NCBI GenBank assembly: GCA_944391485.1
Contig: CALXTQ010000010.1
Span: 1 to 64,000, forward strand
Length of the DNA stretch: 64,000 nucleotides
Direction of reading: 5' to 3'
Source: an uncultured Alphaproteobacteria bacterium
Lineage (GTDB): Bacteria > Pseudomonadota > Alphaproteobacteria > RF32 > CAG-239
Positions 1 to 10,205 of the stretch are shown piece after piece. The notes under the pieces are model-generated. The model was not told the DNA's origin. It made no database searches and saw only the letters and a list, made by a program, of their open reading frames with translations. Position 1 is the first letter of the stretch; each line of letters opens with the position of its first letter. The position numbers and the translations under genes were made by a program.

Positions 1-409
1 TGTTCATATAAACTACCAGCGCAGGCACGCCTACCTGACGAGCCAGCAGAATGTGCTCGCGCGTCTGCGGCATCGGGCCGTCCGCTGCCGATACTACCAG
101 TATCGCTCCGTCCATCTGAGCGGCACCTGTAATCATGTTCTTTACATAGTCCGCGTGGCCCGGGCAGTCTACGTGCGCATAGTGACGGTTCGGCGTCTCA
201 TATTCTACGTGCGACGTCGAAATGGTAATGCCGCGCGCTTTCTCTTCCGGCGCCTTATCAATCTGATCATATGCCGTAAAGCTGGCTCCGCCTTCTTCCG
301 CCAATACTTTCGTAATCGCTGCTGTTAACGTCGTCTTCCCGTGGTCTACGTGTCCGATCGTGCCTATGTTGCAGTGCGGCTTCGTCCGCTCAAATTTCTC
401 TTTTGCCAT
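1..409 (-). CDS. tuf: Elongation factor Tu, N-terminal part (cut by window edge)
   Basis: EF-Tu is the GTPase that delivers aminoacyl-tRNA to the ribosome. Only about the first 136 residues are in the window; the rest lies to the left. The start [12 protein letters not shown], the P-loop GHVDHGKTT, the switch I stretch ARGITI and the G3 motif DCPGHADY are all readable. A GGAG ribosome binding site precedes the ATG at 409. It is the last gene of the rpsL-rpsG-fusA-tuf operon. A large imperfect inverted repeat (463-517) separates it from fusA. The family assignment is certain; whether a second tuf copy exists elsewhere cannot be seen. Confidence 0.97.
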   Translation of the reverse strand, partial: MAKEKFERTKPHCNIGTIGHVDHGKTTLTAAITKVLAEEGGASFTAYDQIDKAPEEKARGITISTSHVEYETPNRHYAHVDCPGHADYVKNMITGAAQMDGAILVVSAADGPMPQTREHILLARQVGVPALVVYMN

Positions 410-462
410 TTTTAAAATTTCTCCAAATTAAAATAAAATTTTCAAGTAATGCGACGGTGATA

Positions 463-517
463 AAAGAGTGGAAAACCAATTGTGAAAGCAGTCTGTCAAA
501 ATCGTTTTCCGCTCTTT
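463..517. repeat. Long inverted repeat between fusA and tuf
   Basis: Arms 463-476 and 504-517 are 14 nt each and complementary at 13 positions; the remaining pair is G.U if read on the plus strand and C.A on the minus strand. The loop is about 27 nt. In the operon's direction (minus) the hairpin is followed by TTTTATC, so it could be a leaky terminator, an mRNA processing site or a stabilising structure. It sits in the 125-nt spacer before tuf. Confidence 0.55.
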
Positions 518-534
518 AAATCCCCGCCTGATAA

Positions 535-2610
535 TTAGCTGTTTTTAGCCTTAACGGTCTCTGCGATTTCTCGCGGAACTTCAGCGTAATGGCTGAAGAC
601 CATAGAGAACTGCGCGCGGCCCTGAGACAGGGAACGCAGCGTGTTAACATAACCGAACATGTTAGACAGCGGAACTTTCGCGTCAATAACACGGGCGTTG
701 CCACGCTGATCCATACCGTTGACCAGTCCGCGGCGGGAGTTCAGATCACCGATAATATCACCCATATATTCTTCCGGAGTAACGACTTCAACCTTCATAA
801 TCGGCTCCAGCAGTTTGGCGCCCGCCTGTTTCATACCTTCGCGGAAAGCGGCGCGGGCGGCAATTTCGAAGCACATAACGTTAGAGTCGACTTCGTGATA
901 AGCACCATCATACAGATTGGCCTTAACACCGGTAACCGGATATCCGGCAATAACACCGGCATCCATCGCGGAACGAAGACCTTTTTCAACACCCGGGATA
1001 TATTCCTTGGGAACGTTACCGCCGACAACGGTGTTTTCAAATTCAAAGCCCTCATAACCTTCAATCGGCTCAAATCTGATTTTAACCTTAGCAAACTGAC
1101 CGGCGCCACCGGACTGTTTCTTATGGGTATATTCGATATCGGCCGGCTTGGTAATCGTCTCGCGGTAAGCAACCTGCGGATCGCCGACATTGCATTCAAC
1201 CTTGAACTCGCGTTTCAGGCGGTCGACAATAATTTCCAAATGCAGTTCGCCCATGCCCTTGATAATGGTCTGCCCCGAATCAGGATCGGAGGCAACTTTG
1301 AAAGAAGGATCTTCCATCGCCAGTCTGGACAGAGCCAGCCCCATTTTCTCGACGTCGGCTTTCGTTTTCGGCTCAACAGCTAACTCAATAACCGGTTCCG
1401 GGAAAACCATGTTTTCCAGAACAATCGGATGAGCGGCATCGCACAGCGTATCGCCGGTGGTCGTATCTTTCAGACCGGCCAGAGCAATAATATCGCCGGC
1501 ATGAGCCTCTTTCAAATCCTCGCGCTTGTTGGCGTGCATCAGCAGCATGCGTCCGATTCTCTCTTTTTTGTCCTTAACGGAGTTATAGATATAAGAACCG
1601 GCGGTCATGGTACCCGAATAAATACGGGTAAAGGTCAGCGAACCGACAAACGGATCGTTCATGATTTTGAAAGCCAAAGCAGCCAATGGCTCGTTATCAG
1701 CCGGTTTGCGTTCGATAACTTCGTCAGTACCGGGTTTAACACCGTCAATCGCCGGAATATCAACCGGTGAAGGCAGATAGTCGATAACGGCATCCAGCAA
1801 AGGCTGAACACCTTTGTTTTTAAATGCGGTACCACAGAAAACAGGAACGAAATCGCGGCTTAATGTACCCTTGCGAATGCATTTTTTCAGAACATCGACG
1901 GAGACTTCCTTGCCTTCCAGATAATCTTCCATAGCCTGTTCATCCTGCTCGACGGCAGTTTCAATCAGAGCATGGTGATATTCTTCGGCCTTGTCTTTCA
2001 GCTCAGCCGGAATTTCCTGAATCTCAATCGGAGAGTCGGCTGTATCGCCGGTATAAATAATCGCATTCATATTGATCAGATCAACAACGCCTCTGAATTC
2101 CGATTCTGCGCCGATCGGCAGCTGCATGGCCAGAGGTCTGGCACCCAGACGGTCTTTGATCATGTCCAGGCAGCGGTAGAAATTGGCGCCGATACGATCC
2201 ATCTTATTGCAGAAACAGATACGGGGAACACCATATTTGTCAGCCTGACGCCATACCGTTTCGGACTGGGGTTCAACACCGGCGACGGAATCGAATACGG
2301 TAATCGCGCCGTCCAGAACGCGGAGCGAACGCTCTACCTCGACGGTAAAGTCAACGTGGCCCGGGGTATCAATAATATTAATGCGGTGATTTTTCCAAAA
2401 ACAGGTTGTCGCGGCAGAAGTAATGGTTATACCACGCTCCTGTTCCTGCTCCATCCAGTCCATGGTGGCGGCACCTTCATGAACTTCGCCGATTTTGTGA
2501 GAAACACCGGTATAATACAAAATACGTTCAGTGGTCGTTGTCTTGCCGGCATCAATGTGGGCCATGATGCCGATGTTTCTATACATTTCAAGTTTATGTG
2601 TACGAGCCAT
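535..2610 (-). CDS. fusA: Elongation factor G
   Basis: EF-G is the GTPase that drives ribosomal translocation and, with RRF, ribosome recycling. The 691 residues match the usual family length. The N-terminal G domain shows [19 protein letters not shown], the [10 protein letters not shown] switch region, DTPGHVDF and NKMD; domains II to V follow, including the conserved GMGELHLEI stretch. AGGAA precedes the ATG at 2610, and rpsG ends 15 nt upstream, so the genes are cotranscribed. The long ORFs on the opposite strand here are shadows. No truncation or unusual substitution was seen. Confidence 0.98.
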   Translation of the reverse strand: MARTHKLEMYRNIGIMAHIDAGKTTTTERILYYTGVSHKIGEVHEGAATMDWMEQEQERGITITSAATTCFWKNHRINIIDTPGHVDFTVEVERSLRVLDGAITVFDSVAGVEPQSETVWRQADKYGVPRICFCNKMDRIGANFYRCLDMIKDRLGARPLAMQLPIGAESEFRGVVDLINMNAIIYTGDTADSPIEIQEIPAELKDKAEEYHHALIETAVEQDEQAMEDYLEGKEVSVDVLKKCIRKGTLSRDFVPVFCGTAFKNKGVQPLLDAVIDYLPSPVDIPAIDGVKPGTDEVIERKPADNEPLAALAFKIMNDPFVGSLTFTRIYSGTMTAGSYIYNSVKDKKERIGRMLLMHANKREDLKEAHAGDIIALAGLKDTTTGDTLCDAAHPIVLENMVFPEPVIELAVEPKTKADVEKMGLALSRLAMEDPSFKVASDPDSGQTIIKGMGELHLEIIVDRLKREFKVECNVGDPQVAYRETITKPADIEYTHKKQSGGAGQFAKVKIRFEPIEGYEGFEFENTVVGGNVPKEYIPGVEKGLRSAMDAGVIAGYPVTGVKANLYDGAYHEVDSNVMCFEIAARAAFREGMKQAGAKLLEPIMKVEVVTPEEYMGDIIGDLNSRRGLVNGMDQRGNARVIDAKVPLSNMFGYVNTLRSLSQGRAQFSMVFSHYAEVPREIAETVKAKNS

Positions 2611-2625
2611 TGTATTATTCCTATG

Positions 2626-3479
<854 letters not shown>

Positions 3480-3646
3480 CACTAATTTCCTTAATTAAAA
3501 ACATTTGTTAACATAAAAAACCCGATTCACAAAACGTCTCCGTTTCGTAAAACAGGCTAAAAACTTATCTGAGCCGGCCGTTCGCGCCGTTCATATCCAT
3601 TTTTATCTCTTGCCTTTCGGGCGTTTCCTCCCTCAGGACTGAGCGC

Positions 3647-3675
3647 ATACTAGATTCACTTTGCCATTAAGTCAA
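3647..3675 (-). promoter_or_regulatory. Sigma70-type promoter of the str operon
   Basis: Read on the minus strand, TTGACT (3675-3670) and TAGTAT (3652-3647) are separated by exactly 17 nt. This is a near-consensus housekeeping promoter about 165 nt upstream of rpsL. The leader contains a small hairpin with arms AAACG and CGTTT and a GAGA loop. The rest of the stretch 3480-3989 holds only the doubtful ORF at 3683-3934. Confidence 0.75.
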
Positions 3676-3682
3676 CAGCTTT

Positions 3683-3934
3683 TTAGAAAAAAAATTTGTT
3701 TTTGAGTCCAAAAACTCTTAACCCGTCATTAACCCTTTCAAAAATCGTCCCAGCAAAAGCTTTTCCCGACTCATTTTCAGAAGATTTCGCGATTTTTGTT
3801 TTATGGCGCTTCACAGGCTTTTTGAGTCCATTTGAGTCTATTACCGGATCAATTTCCCCAACCGCCAGACGGACTTCTGGATAGCGCAAAAATGCATAAA
3901 ACGCAAAAAATCCTTGCCAGGAACCGAATAACAT
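3683..3934 (-). CDS. Doubtful small ORF upstream of the str operon
   Basis: An 83-codon frame reading toward the str promoter. The start is preceded by AAAGGAATATT, a passable ribosome binding site, which is the main argument for it. The product is basic in the middle (KKPVKRHKTKIAKS), has no recognisable domain, signal peptide or membrane segment, and ends in KNKFFF. The DNA contains the repeated word TTTGAGTCCA (3701 and about 3820) and a CtrA-like site (3718-3734). It could equally be noncoding DNA. I would keep it only as a low-confidence call. Confidence 0.2.
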   Translation of the reverse strand: MLFGSWQGFFAFYAFLRYPEVRLAVGEIDPVIDSNGLKKPVKRHKTKIAKSSENESGKAFAGTIFERVNDGLRVFGLKNKFFF

Positions 3935-3989
3935 AATATTCCTTTAGTCATACTTTTATAAAGACCGTTTTAATGAGTAAGGACTTGTC

Positions 3990-4958
3990 ATGACAGAAGA
4001 AAACAAAGATATATTGTCAGCAAAAAGAACCATAGACAAAGAAATCGAAGCCCTGCGCATGATGGAAAGCGAGCTTGACGATACCCTGACCAAAGCTCTG
4101 GACATTATGCAGGCAACCAAAGGGCGCGTTATCATCACCGGCATGGGAAAATCGGGGCATATCGGCAGGAAGATTGCCGCAACGCTGGCCTCGACCGGCA
4201 CGCCGTCTTTCTTTGTGCACCCGGCCGAAGCCAGTCATGGAGACCTCGGCATGCTGACTGAAGACGATGTTGTTGTCGCCATCTCAAACGGCGGCGAATC
4301 AAAAGAGCTTTCCGACATTATTCTTTATTGCAAAAGATACGGTATTCCTCTTATTTCCATCACCAAAAACCCCGAAAGCACACTCGGAAAAACCGGCGAT
4401 CTGGTTCTGAGGCTGCCGGATGACGGCGAAGCCTGTCCGCTTGGTCTGGCCCCGACCTCTTCAACCACCGCCACTCTGGTTCTCGGTGATATTCTGGCTG
4501 TCTGCCTTCTGGAACGCAAGGGCTTTTCAAAAACCGATTACAAACAGCGTCATCCGGGCGGCAAGTTAGGAGCGATTCTGCAGAAAGTTTCCGACCTGAT
4601 GCACAAAGGTGACGAAATGCCTCTGGTATATGAGGACACATCCTTGCAGGAAGCCTTGCTGACCATGACCTCCAAAATGCTCGGCTGCGTCGGTATTCTC
4701 GATAAAGACGGCAGACTGGTCGGCATCATTACCGACGGAGACCTCCGCCGCTGTCTGGCGCCGGATATGTTCAACCGCAGAGTCGGCGACGTCATGACCC
4801 GGAATCCCAAAACCATTGATCCCGACACTCTGGCCGCCGAAGCCCTTAAAACCATGAACACAACCGGAAAGGGCATCACGCAGCTGTTTGCCCTGCAAGA
4901 CGGAAAACCCGTCGGCATTATTCACCTGCACGATTGCCTGAGAGCCGGAGTAGTTTAA
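3990..4958 (+). CDS. kdsD: Arabinose-5-phosphate isomerase (KpsF/GutQ family)
   Basis: Interconverts ribulose-5-phosphate and arabinose-5-phosphate, the first step to KDO of the LPS inner core. The 322-residue protein has an N-terminal SIS domain (GMGKSGHIGRKIAATLASTG at about residues 50-70, then HPAEASHGDLGML) and two C-terminal CBS domains (from about residue 205). Length and order are typical. It starts at an ATG with a GGA-type site upstream. The lptC TTG start follows its stop codon directly, so KDO synthesis and LPS export genes are translationally coupled, as in many alphaproteobacteria. Confidence 0.95.
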   Translation: MTEENKDILSAKRTIDKEIEALRMMESELDDTLTKALDIMQATKGRVIITGMGKSGHIGRKIAATLASTGTPSFFVHPAEASHGDLGMLTEDDVVVAISNGGESKELSDIILYCKRYGIPLISITKNPESTLGKTGDLVLRLPDDGEACPLGLAPTSSTTATLVLGDILAVCLLERKGFSKTDYKQRHPGGKLGAILQKVSDLMHKGDEMPLVYEDTSLQEALLTMTSKMLGCVGILDKDGRLVGIITDGDLRRCLAPDMFNRRVGDVMTRNPKTIDPDTLAAEALKTMNTTGKGITQLFALQDGKPVGIIHLHDCLRAGVV

Positions 4959-5636
4959 TTGTTTGACCATCAGAAACTTGATTCGTATTTCAGCGGCGAA
5001 AACGAACTGGCTCCCCGGAAAGACGAGGTCAGCCGGCATACGAAGTTTATTCGTCTGGCTAAGCTTCTGCTTCCGGCCGTCGCCGCTCTGCTGATCGGGC
5101 TGCTGATTATATATCCCGGCCTTAAACAGACAAACGGCGAATTTTCCATAGATATAACACTACCAACCAAAGGCGAGCTTGAAAAACTACATATGGAAAA
5201 CGCCGTATTTTACATTACGGACAAAGATAATAAGGTCAACAATTTCACGGCCGAAAGTATTGACGAGACTGAGCCGGGATCAAAACTCGTCAAGCTAATT
5301 AGTCCCGACGGCATCATTCCGTCCGCCGAGAACCAATGGGTCAACATCAAAGCGCCGGTCGGCTATTTTAACCAGAGCACAAACGTCTTAAATCTGCTTG
5401 AAAAAGTGGATGCCTATTACAGCGACGGCATGACTGCCAAAACAACGGAAGCCACTTTTGATTTCAACGCTTCGAAAGGCTACGGAAACCAGCCTGTCTC
5501 CGCGGAAGGGACGATGGGCACGCTGCGCTCTCAGGGATTTGAATTTTACAGCAAGCGGGGCCTGTTAATTTTCATGGGAAAAACATACATTACTATTGAT
5601 GAAAACAGCTTGAAGGGAAACAACAGCAATGAATAA
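4959..5636 (+). CDS. lptC: LPS export protein LptC
   Basis: LptC is the bitopic inner-membrane component of the LptBFGC complex and hands LPS to LptA. The start is a TTG directly after the kdsD stop; no better start keeps the N-terminal region. One membrane segment lies at about residues 33-53 (LAKLLLPAVAALLIGLLIIY), followed by a periplasmic beta-jellyroll domain rich in short strands. The 225-residue length suits alphaproteobacterial LptC. It overlaps lptA by 8 nt. Sequence conservation in this family is low, so the call rests on topology and on its place between kdsD and lptA. Confidence 0.9.
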   Translation: MFDHQKLDSYFSGENELAPRKDEVSRHTKFIRLAKLLLPAVAALLIGLLIIYPGLKQTNGEFSIDITLPTKGELEKLHMENAVFYITDKDNKVNNFTAESIDETEPGSKLVKLISPDGIIPSAENQWVNIKAPVGYFNQSTNVLNLLEKVDAYYSDGMTAKTTEATFDFNASKGYGNQPVSAEGTMGTLRSQGFEFYSKRGLLIFMGKTYITIDENSLKGNNSNE

Positions 5637-6465
5637 ATTTTTCTGCTTACTGGCCGCCGCGGTCCTGGTCGCGTCATCTGCCCGGGCTGAAGACATCAAT
5701 CTGGTTGCCGACGAAAAAGTAGAATGGTATCAGAACGAAAATAAAATGGTCGCGGTCGGAAACGCGGTTGCCAGCAAAAAAGACCTGAGCGTCCGCGGCG
5801 ACACCATAACGGCATATTATGATAGCGTAAAGGCTCCCGGCGGTGAAAAAGCGAAATCAAGAATAAAAACCGTGCACGCCCGCGGCGGCGTTATCATGAA
5901 ATCCCCGCGAGCCACGGGCTTCGGCGACACTTTGGATTACGATGTCGTCAAAGATACCATGTTTCTTAACGGCCGGCCGGCAAAAATCAAGACGGCGGAA
6001 GAAACCATCACTTCCACCGGCGGCATTACCTATTATCTGACCGAGCAGAAGGCTGTTGCCACGGGAGAAGTTATTGCCTCCGACAAAGAAAACAAAATAT
6101 ATTCCGATAAAATGGTCAGCTACTTTACCAAAAACGCGGAGGGCAATCTGGAAATGGAACGCGTCGAAATATTCGGCCATGTCAAAATCGTTACGCCGAC
6201 GGCCATTGCCAATTCGGAACGCGGTATTTACCTGCCCAAAGAGGCGAAAGTCAGACTGTTTGACGATGTCGTCCTCAATCAGGACGGCAGCCTGCTCAAA
6301 GGCGATTATGCGGAAACCGACCTCAACACGGGCATCAGCCGCATGTTGATGAAAAAAGGATCCGGCAAACGGGTTTCCGGCGTATTCAAGGAAAAGAAGA
6401 AAGAAAACAAACCCACCACAGCCGCTCCGGATGCAGAAAAGGACACAGCCAATGATAAACAATAA
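5629..6465 (+). CDS. lptA: LPS transport periplasmic protein LptA (OstA-like)
   Basis: LptA forms the periplasmic bridge that carries LPS from LptC to LptD. A cleavable signal peptide is clear (MNKFFCLLAAAVLVASSARA, then EDINL). The OstA-like domain follows, with repeats of the type VEWYQNENKMVAVGNAV and AVATGEVIASDKENKIYSD. The C-terminal 30 residues are a charged, low-complexity tail (KEKKKENKP to the end) probably outside the jellyroll. At 278 residues it is longer than E. coli LptA, as is usual in this class. The next gene, lptB, starts 10 nt after its stop, or overlaps it if the upstream ATG is used. Confidence 0.93.
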   Translation: MNKFFCLLAAAVLVASSARAEDINLVADEKVEWYQNENKMVAVGNAVASKKDLSVRGDTITAYYDSVKAPGGEKAKSRIKTVHARGGVIMKSPRATGFGDTLDYDVVKDTMFLNGRPAKIKTAEETITSTGGITYYLTEQKAVATGEVIASDKENKIYSDKMVSYFTKNAEGNLEMERVEIFGHVKIVTPTAIANSERGIYLPKEAKVRLFDDVVLNQDGSLLKGDYAETDLNTGISRMLMKKGSGKRVSGVFKEKKKENKPTTAAPDAEKDTANDKQ

Positions 6466-6475
6466 AGACGGAAAC

Positions 6476-7201
6476 ATGGATTCGACCCTGGAAGTTTTCA
6501 ATATCGGCAAAAAATACAAAAACCGGCCGGTTCTCCGCAATGTATCCCTGCATGTCAAACGCGGCGAAGCCGTCGGCCTTCTGGGGCCCAACGGCGCAGG
6601 AAAAACAACCTGTTTCTATTGCGTAACCGGATTGATTACGCCTGATTACGGAGACGTGCATATTGACGGCCGCGACATTACCAGCCTGCCGATGTACCGG
6701 CGCGCCAGACTCGGGATCGGTTACCTCCCGCAGGAAGCGTCCATTTTCCGTTCGCTCAGCGTCGAAGACAACATCAAAGCTGTTTTGGAAATTGTCATTG
6801 ATGATGAAGGCCAGCGTGAAAACATGCTGGAAGAACTGCTGTCGGAATTTTCTATTGCTCATCTGCGCAAGTCTCCGGCCATTGCTCTCTCCGGCGGCGA
6901 AAGGCGGCGGCTTGAGATAGCCAGAGCTCTGGCCAGCCAGCCGAACTTTATTTTGCTTGACGAACCGCTGGCCGGTATTGACCCGATTGCCGTTTCCGAA
7001 ATCCGAAATCTGGTATCCCAGCTCAAACACCGGGGCTTGGGCGTTTTGATTACGGACCACAATGTCCGCGAAACGCTGGACATCACCGACCGCGCTTATA
7101 TCCTCCACGGCGGAACGGTTCTGATGGAGGGAACTCCCGACGAAATCGTCGCAAACAAAGAAGTCCGCAAAGTATATCTGGGTGATAATTTCTCAATGTA
7201 A
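6476..7201 (+). CDS. lptB: LPS export ABC transporter ATP-binding protein LptB
   Basis: Cytoplasmic ATPase that powers LPS extraction by LptFG. Walker A is GPNGAGKTT, the Q-loop follows in GYLPQEASIF, the signature is LSGGERRRLEIARAL, Walker B is FILLDEPLAGIDP, and the switch His is in ITDHNVRE. I chose the ATG at 6476 because MDSTLEVFNIGKKY aligns with the normal LptB start; an ATG at 6452, inside lptA, is an alternative. The product is 241 residues. The partner permeases LptF and LptG are not in this window. Confidence 0.95.
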   Translation: MDSTLEVFNIGKKYKNRPVLRNVSLHVKRGEAVGLLGPNGAGKTTCFYCVTGLITPDYGDVHIDGRDITSLPMYRRARLGIGYLPQEASIFRSLSVEDNIKAVLEIVIDDEGQRENMLEELLSEFSIAHLRKSPAIALSGGERRRLEIARALASQPNFILLDEPLAGIDPIAVSEIRNLVSQLKHRGLGVLITDHNVRETLDITDRAYILHGGTVLMEGTPDEIVANKEVRKVYLGDNFSM

Positions 7202-7222
7202 CTCTCTTTCAGGGGACGCATA

Positions 7223-8710
7223 ATGGCTGTAACGCCAAAATTAGAAATTAGACAGTCTCAGTCGCTGTTAATGACTCCCCAGCTGCGCCAGGCTATCAAT
7301 CTGCTGCAGATGTCCAATATCGAGCTCGGCGAACTGGTCGAGAAGGAACTTGAGAGCAATCCTCTTCTCGAACGCGAAGACGATAAAATCGCGGACGCCG
7401 AAATTTCCTCCCGGACAATAGATGACTATGACGTGCCTCCCGCCACGGAAACGGAAGATTTTGCGCCGGATATTGATTACGACAACCAGTTTGACGACTA
7501 CGCCAGCGACCGCGAAGGATACGAAAACGCCGGCGACAGTTATGACTGGTCCGATTATTCCGTCTCAAAAAATATTTCGCCCGACGACGGTTTTGACTTT
7601 TTTGAAAAAAAGCTGAAAAGCGACAAATCCCTTTACCAGATTATCGACGAACAGATTTCGCTGAACTTCGCGGCGTCCCGCGACAGGCTGATTGCGGCGC
7701 GGCTGGCCGAATTTCTGGACGAGAGCGGTTACTTCCGGGGAGATATCCCGGTCATTGCTGCCAAACTCGGAATTACGGAAAAAAACGTTCGGACTGTGCT
7801 GGAAAAAATGAAAACCTTTGAACCCTCGGGAATTTTTGCCCAGAACCTCGCCGAATGTCTCGCCATACAGCTGAAGGATATCGACCGCCTTGACCCGATA
7901 ATGGAAAAACTCCTCAACAACCTGGAACTTCTGGGCGCCGGAAACTATAAAGAACTGAAAAAAACATGCGGCGTTTCCGACGAGGATCTGGCCTCCGCGA
8001 TTGCCGACATCAGATCTCTCAATCCAAAACCGGCGGCCGATTTTGCGCATGACGTTACCAGTTACGTTATTCCGGATGTCTTTGTCAGAACCAACAAACA
8101 GGGAGATTATCTGATTGAACTGAACCACATGTCGTTGCCGCGCATACTCATCAACCGGGAATATTATAGCGAAATCAAGAATCTCGGCAAAAAAAACCGC
8201 GAAGCGAGACGTTTTCTGAAAGAACAGCTGGGAAACGCCTCTTTTCTCGTCAAATCTCTGCACCAACGGGCAACCACGATTTTACGCGTCAGCGAAGAAA
8301 TCGTCCGCCGGCAGCACGACTTTTTTGAAAAAGGCGCCGAATATCTGAAACCGATGCTTCTCCGCGACGTTGCCGAAGCGGTCGAAATGCATGAAAGCAC
8401 AGTCAGCCGGGTAACAAACCGTAAATACATGATGACGCCGCGCGGCATTTTTGAACTGAAGTATTTCTTTTCCGCCGCCGCGACAACTTACTCCGGCGAC
8501 GAAAGCACCTCAACCGCCGGCCTGAAATACCGTATCAAGAAGCTGATTGAGGAGGAAACGCCGGACAATATTCTTTCCGACGACAAAATCGTCGAGCTGC
8601 TGGCGCAGAAAGGCATAAAGATTGCCCGGCGCACGGTCAGCAAATACCGCGAGGGAATGGGGCTTCCCTCCTCGGCCGAGCGCAAACGCCGTAAACGGAA
8701 AAAATTTTAG
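7223..8710 (+). CDS. rpoN: RNA polymerase sigma-54 factor
   Basis: Alternative sigma factor for -24/-12 promoters that need an AAA+ activator. The N-terminal activator-interacting region is Gln/Leu rich (QSQSLLMTPQLRQAINLLQM), followed by an acidic region II of about residues 50-130, the core-binding domain and the HTH. The C-terminal RpoN box is ARRTVSKYRE, close to the invariant ARRTVAKYRE. A GGGGA site lies ahead of the ATG. The 495-residue length is normal. It sits after lptB and before hpf and ptsN, the standard neighbourhood. No sigma-54 activator or clear -24/-12 site was recognised in this window. Confidence 0.96.
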   Translation: MAVTPKLEIRQSQSLLMTPQLRQAINLLQMSNIELGELVEKELESNPLLEREDDKIADAEISSRTIDDYDVPPATETEDFAPDIDYDNQFDDYASDREGYENAGDSYDWSDYSVSKNISPDDGFDFFEKKLKSDKSLYQIIDEQISLNFAASRDRLIAARLAEFLDESGYFRGDIPVIAAKLGITEKNVRTVLEKMKTFEPSGIFAQNLAECLAIQLKDIDRLDPIMEKLLNNLELLGAGNYKELKKTCGVSDEDLASAIADIRSLNPKPAADFAHDVTSYVIPDVFVRTNKQGDYLIELNHMSLPRILINREYYSEIKNLGKKNREARRFLKEQLGNASFLVKSLHQRATTILRVSEEIVRRQHDFFEKGAEYLKPMLLRDVAEAVEMHESTVSRVTNRKYMMTPRGIFELKYFFSAAATTYSGDESTSTAGLKYRIKKLIEEETPDNILSDDKIVELLAQKGIKIARRTVSKYREGMGLPSSAERKRRKRKKF

Positions 8711-8773
8711 CCGTCCCACCCCGGCGTTTTAATATTGACTTTTAAACAATATCGGATTAATCAATTTCTACGA

Positions 8774-8802
8774 TTGAAATATCCTTTTTTTGGTAGTAAA
8801 GT
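8774..8802 (+). promoter_or_regulatory. Possible promoter of hpf-ptsN
   Basis: TTGAAA (8774-8779) and TAAAGT (8797-8802) are spaced by 17 nt in the 137-nt AT-rich gap between rpoN and hpf. The -10 box matches consensus at only 4 of 6 positions, so this is tentative. A TTGACT at 8735 has no acceptable -10 partner. Confidence 0.3.
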
Positions 8803-8847
8803 AATATTTCAAGATTAAGTTTATTAATATTTTTGCAAGGAAGAATT

Positions 8848-9414
8848 ATGAAGATCACATTGACAGGCAAACAAGTTGATATTGGCGACAGACTTCGCAA
8901 CCATGTTGAAGAAGGCATCACCAATTCTGTTAACAAATATTTCAGTGCGCCGATCAGCTGCGCTGTGGCTTTCTCCAAAGAAGGCGAAGATTTTAACGCC
9001 GAAGTTACGGTTCATCCTGCTAAAAACATTGTCTTAAAAGGTTCGGGTGTTGCCGGCGATCCGTATTCCGCATTTGACAACGCCAACGCCCATATTGCGA
9101 CCCGCCTGCGCCGCCACAAGACAAAATTAAACGACCACAAAGGCAAAACCGGCCTGGCCGAACTGGCCAATGAAGCCGTTTTCCCGCTTCATGAAACTGA
9201 AGACGAAATGGACATTGATATCAATGCTCCGCTGACCATTGCTGAAACAGACGCCAATATTCCGGTCTGCACCGTCAGCGAAGCCGTTATGTACATGGAT
9301 CTGGTCAACGAATGCGCCATTATGTTCAGAAACAGCTCCAACAATCACATCAGCATGGTTTACCGCCGCAAAGACGGAAACATCGGCTGGGTAGAACCTA
9401 AAGCTGAAAACTAA
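8848..9414 (+). CDS. hpf: Ribosome hibernation promoting factor, long form
   Basis: Binds the decoding site of idle 30S subunits. The long form also promotes 100S dimers through its C-terminal domain. The N-terminal domain (about residues 1-100) has the family start MKITLTGKQVDIGDRLRNHVEE. After an acidic linker the C-terminal domain includes SEAVMYMDLVN and RRKDGNIGWVEPK, marking the long type. The start is the ATG at 8848 behind AAGGAAG; an earlier TTG is less likely. The 188-residue protein is followed 26 nt later by ptsN, an order seen across proteobacteria. Confidence 0.95.
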   Translation: MKITLTGKQVDIGDRLRNHVEEGITNSVNKYFSAPISCAVAFSKEGEDFNAEVTVHPAKNIVLKGSGVAGDPYSAFDNANAHIATRLRRHKTKLNDHKGKTGLAELANEAVFPLHETEDEMDIDINAPLTIAETDANIPVCTVSEAVMYMDLVNECAIMFRNSSNNHISMVYRRKDGNIGWVEPKAEN

Positions 9415-9440
9415 GTTTAACAAAATAAGGCAGTAAGTTC

Positions 9441-9884
9441 ATGAAGATTTCCGATATAATGACCGTGAATAATATTTCTGTGGCCATAAAAGCCAACAGC
9501 AAAAGGCAGCTTTTGCAAGAGCTGGCAGAGAAAGCTGCCGAAATAACCGGCATTACCGAAAGAACCATTTTTGATATCGTGCTGGAACGCGAAAACCTGG
9601 GTTCAACAGGTTTTGGCGGCGGCACGGCCCTGCCGCACGGCAGACTGGCAGATATCGACAAAGTATACGGCTTTTTTGCCCGGCTGAGCACGCCCGTCGA
9701 CTTTGAAGCGATCGACGGCAAGCCGGTAGATCTGATTTTTCTTCTGCTTTCTCCGGAAGGTAGCGGTGCCGACCATCTGACGGCTCTGGCCCAGGTATCA
9801 AGAATCCTCAAGGATGAGGCTACCTGCGAAAAGCTCAGGCAGGCGGAAACACGCGAACAGATTTATGCTTTGTTAAACAACTAA
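9441..9884 (+). CDS. ptsN: Nitrogen-regulatory PTS enzyme IIA (EIIA-Ntr)
   Basis: Phosphoacceptor of the nitrogen PTS, which adjusts potassium, nitrogen and envelope regulation and carries no sugar. The phosphorylated His is H66 in TALPHGR, and the fold motif ENLGSTGFGGG precedes it. At 147 residues it is the usual single-domain length. EI-Ntr (PtsP) and NPr (PtsO) are not in the window. Transcription ends in the palindromic terminator at 9883-9917, which also serves the converging DUF1150 gene. Confidence 0.95.
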   Translation: MKISDIMTVNNISVAIKANSKRQLLQELAEKAAEITGITERTIFDIVLERENLGSTGFGGGTALPHGRLADIDKVYGFFARLSTPVDFEAIDGKPVDLIFLLLSPEGSGADHLTALAQVSRILKDEATCEKLRQAETREQIYALLNN

Positions 9885-9917
9885 AACAAAACCCGGGAAT
9901 TTCCCGGGTTTTGTTTT
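9883..9917. terminator. Bidirectional intrinsic terminator between ptsN and the DUF1150 gene
   Basis: A nearly perfect palindrome with CCCGGG arms flanked by AAAACAAAA on the left and TTTTGTTTT on the right. It can terminate both converging transcripts. Confidence 0.9.
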
Positions 9918-9922
9918 CAGTT

Positions 9923-10159
9923 TTAATGCACGCTGCAAGGATGCAGGTCATTCTGTTTGGCCATGACAAAGGCAAACTCTCTGTCGTCCGTTGCGGCGAT
10001 TTTTGTGCCATCGGCAGCGTAAATCAGCCACATGCTTTTTCCGTCATGAACATCATTTTTAATAAAAGCCACATCTTCGTCGTTCCAGGAGCAAAGCTCG
10101 GCTTCGTACTCCTCGGGTAAATCATAAGCGGCATAACTTTCTTTCAGGTCTTTTACCAT
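9923..10159 (-). CDS. DUF1150 family small protein
   Basis: A 78-residue cytoplasmic protein. The C-terminal half, LIYAADGTKIAATDDREFAF and then AKQNDLHPCSVH, fits the DUF1150 pattern (a residue run ending in A-x-QxDLxPxSVH) found almost only in alphaproteobacteria. Its function is unknown; in relatives it is often near small heat-shock protein genes, which are not present here. It is convergent with ptsN across a shared terminator. The start at 10159 has only a weak GGA-like site. The family call is from remembered pattern, not a search. Confidence 0.8.
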   Translation of the reverse strand: MVKDLKESYAAYDLPEEYEAELCSWNDEDVAFIKNDVHDGKSMWLIYAADGTKIAATDDREFAFVMAKQNDLHPCSVH

Positions 10160-10205
10160 TATGCACCATTCCGTCTAATCAAATTCATTAATCTCTTCTA
10201 CCATA

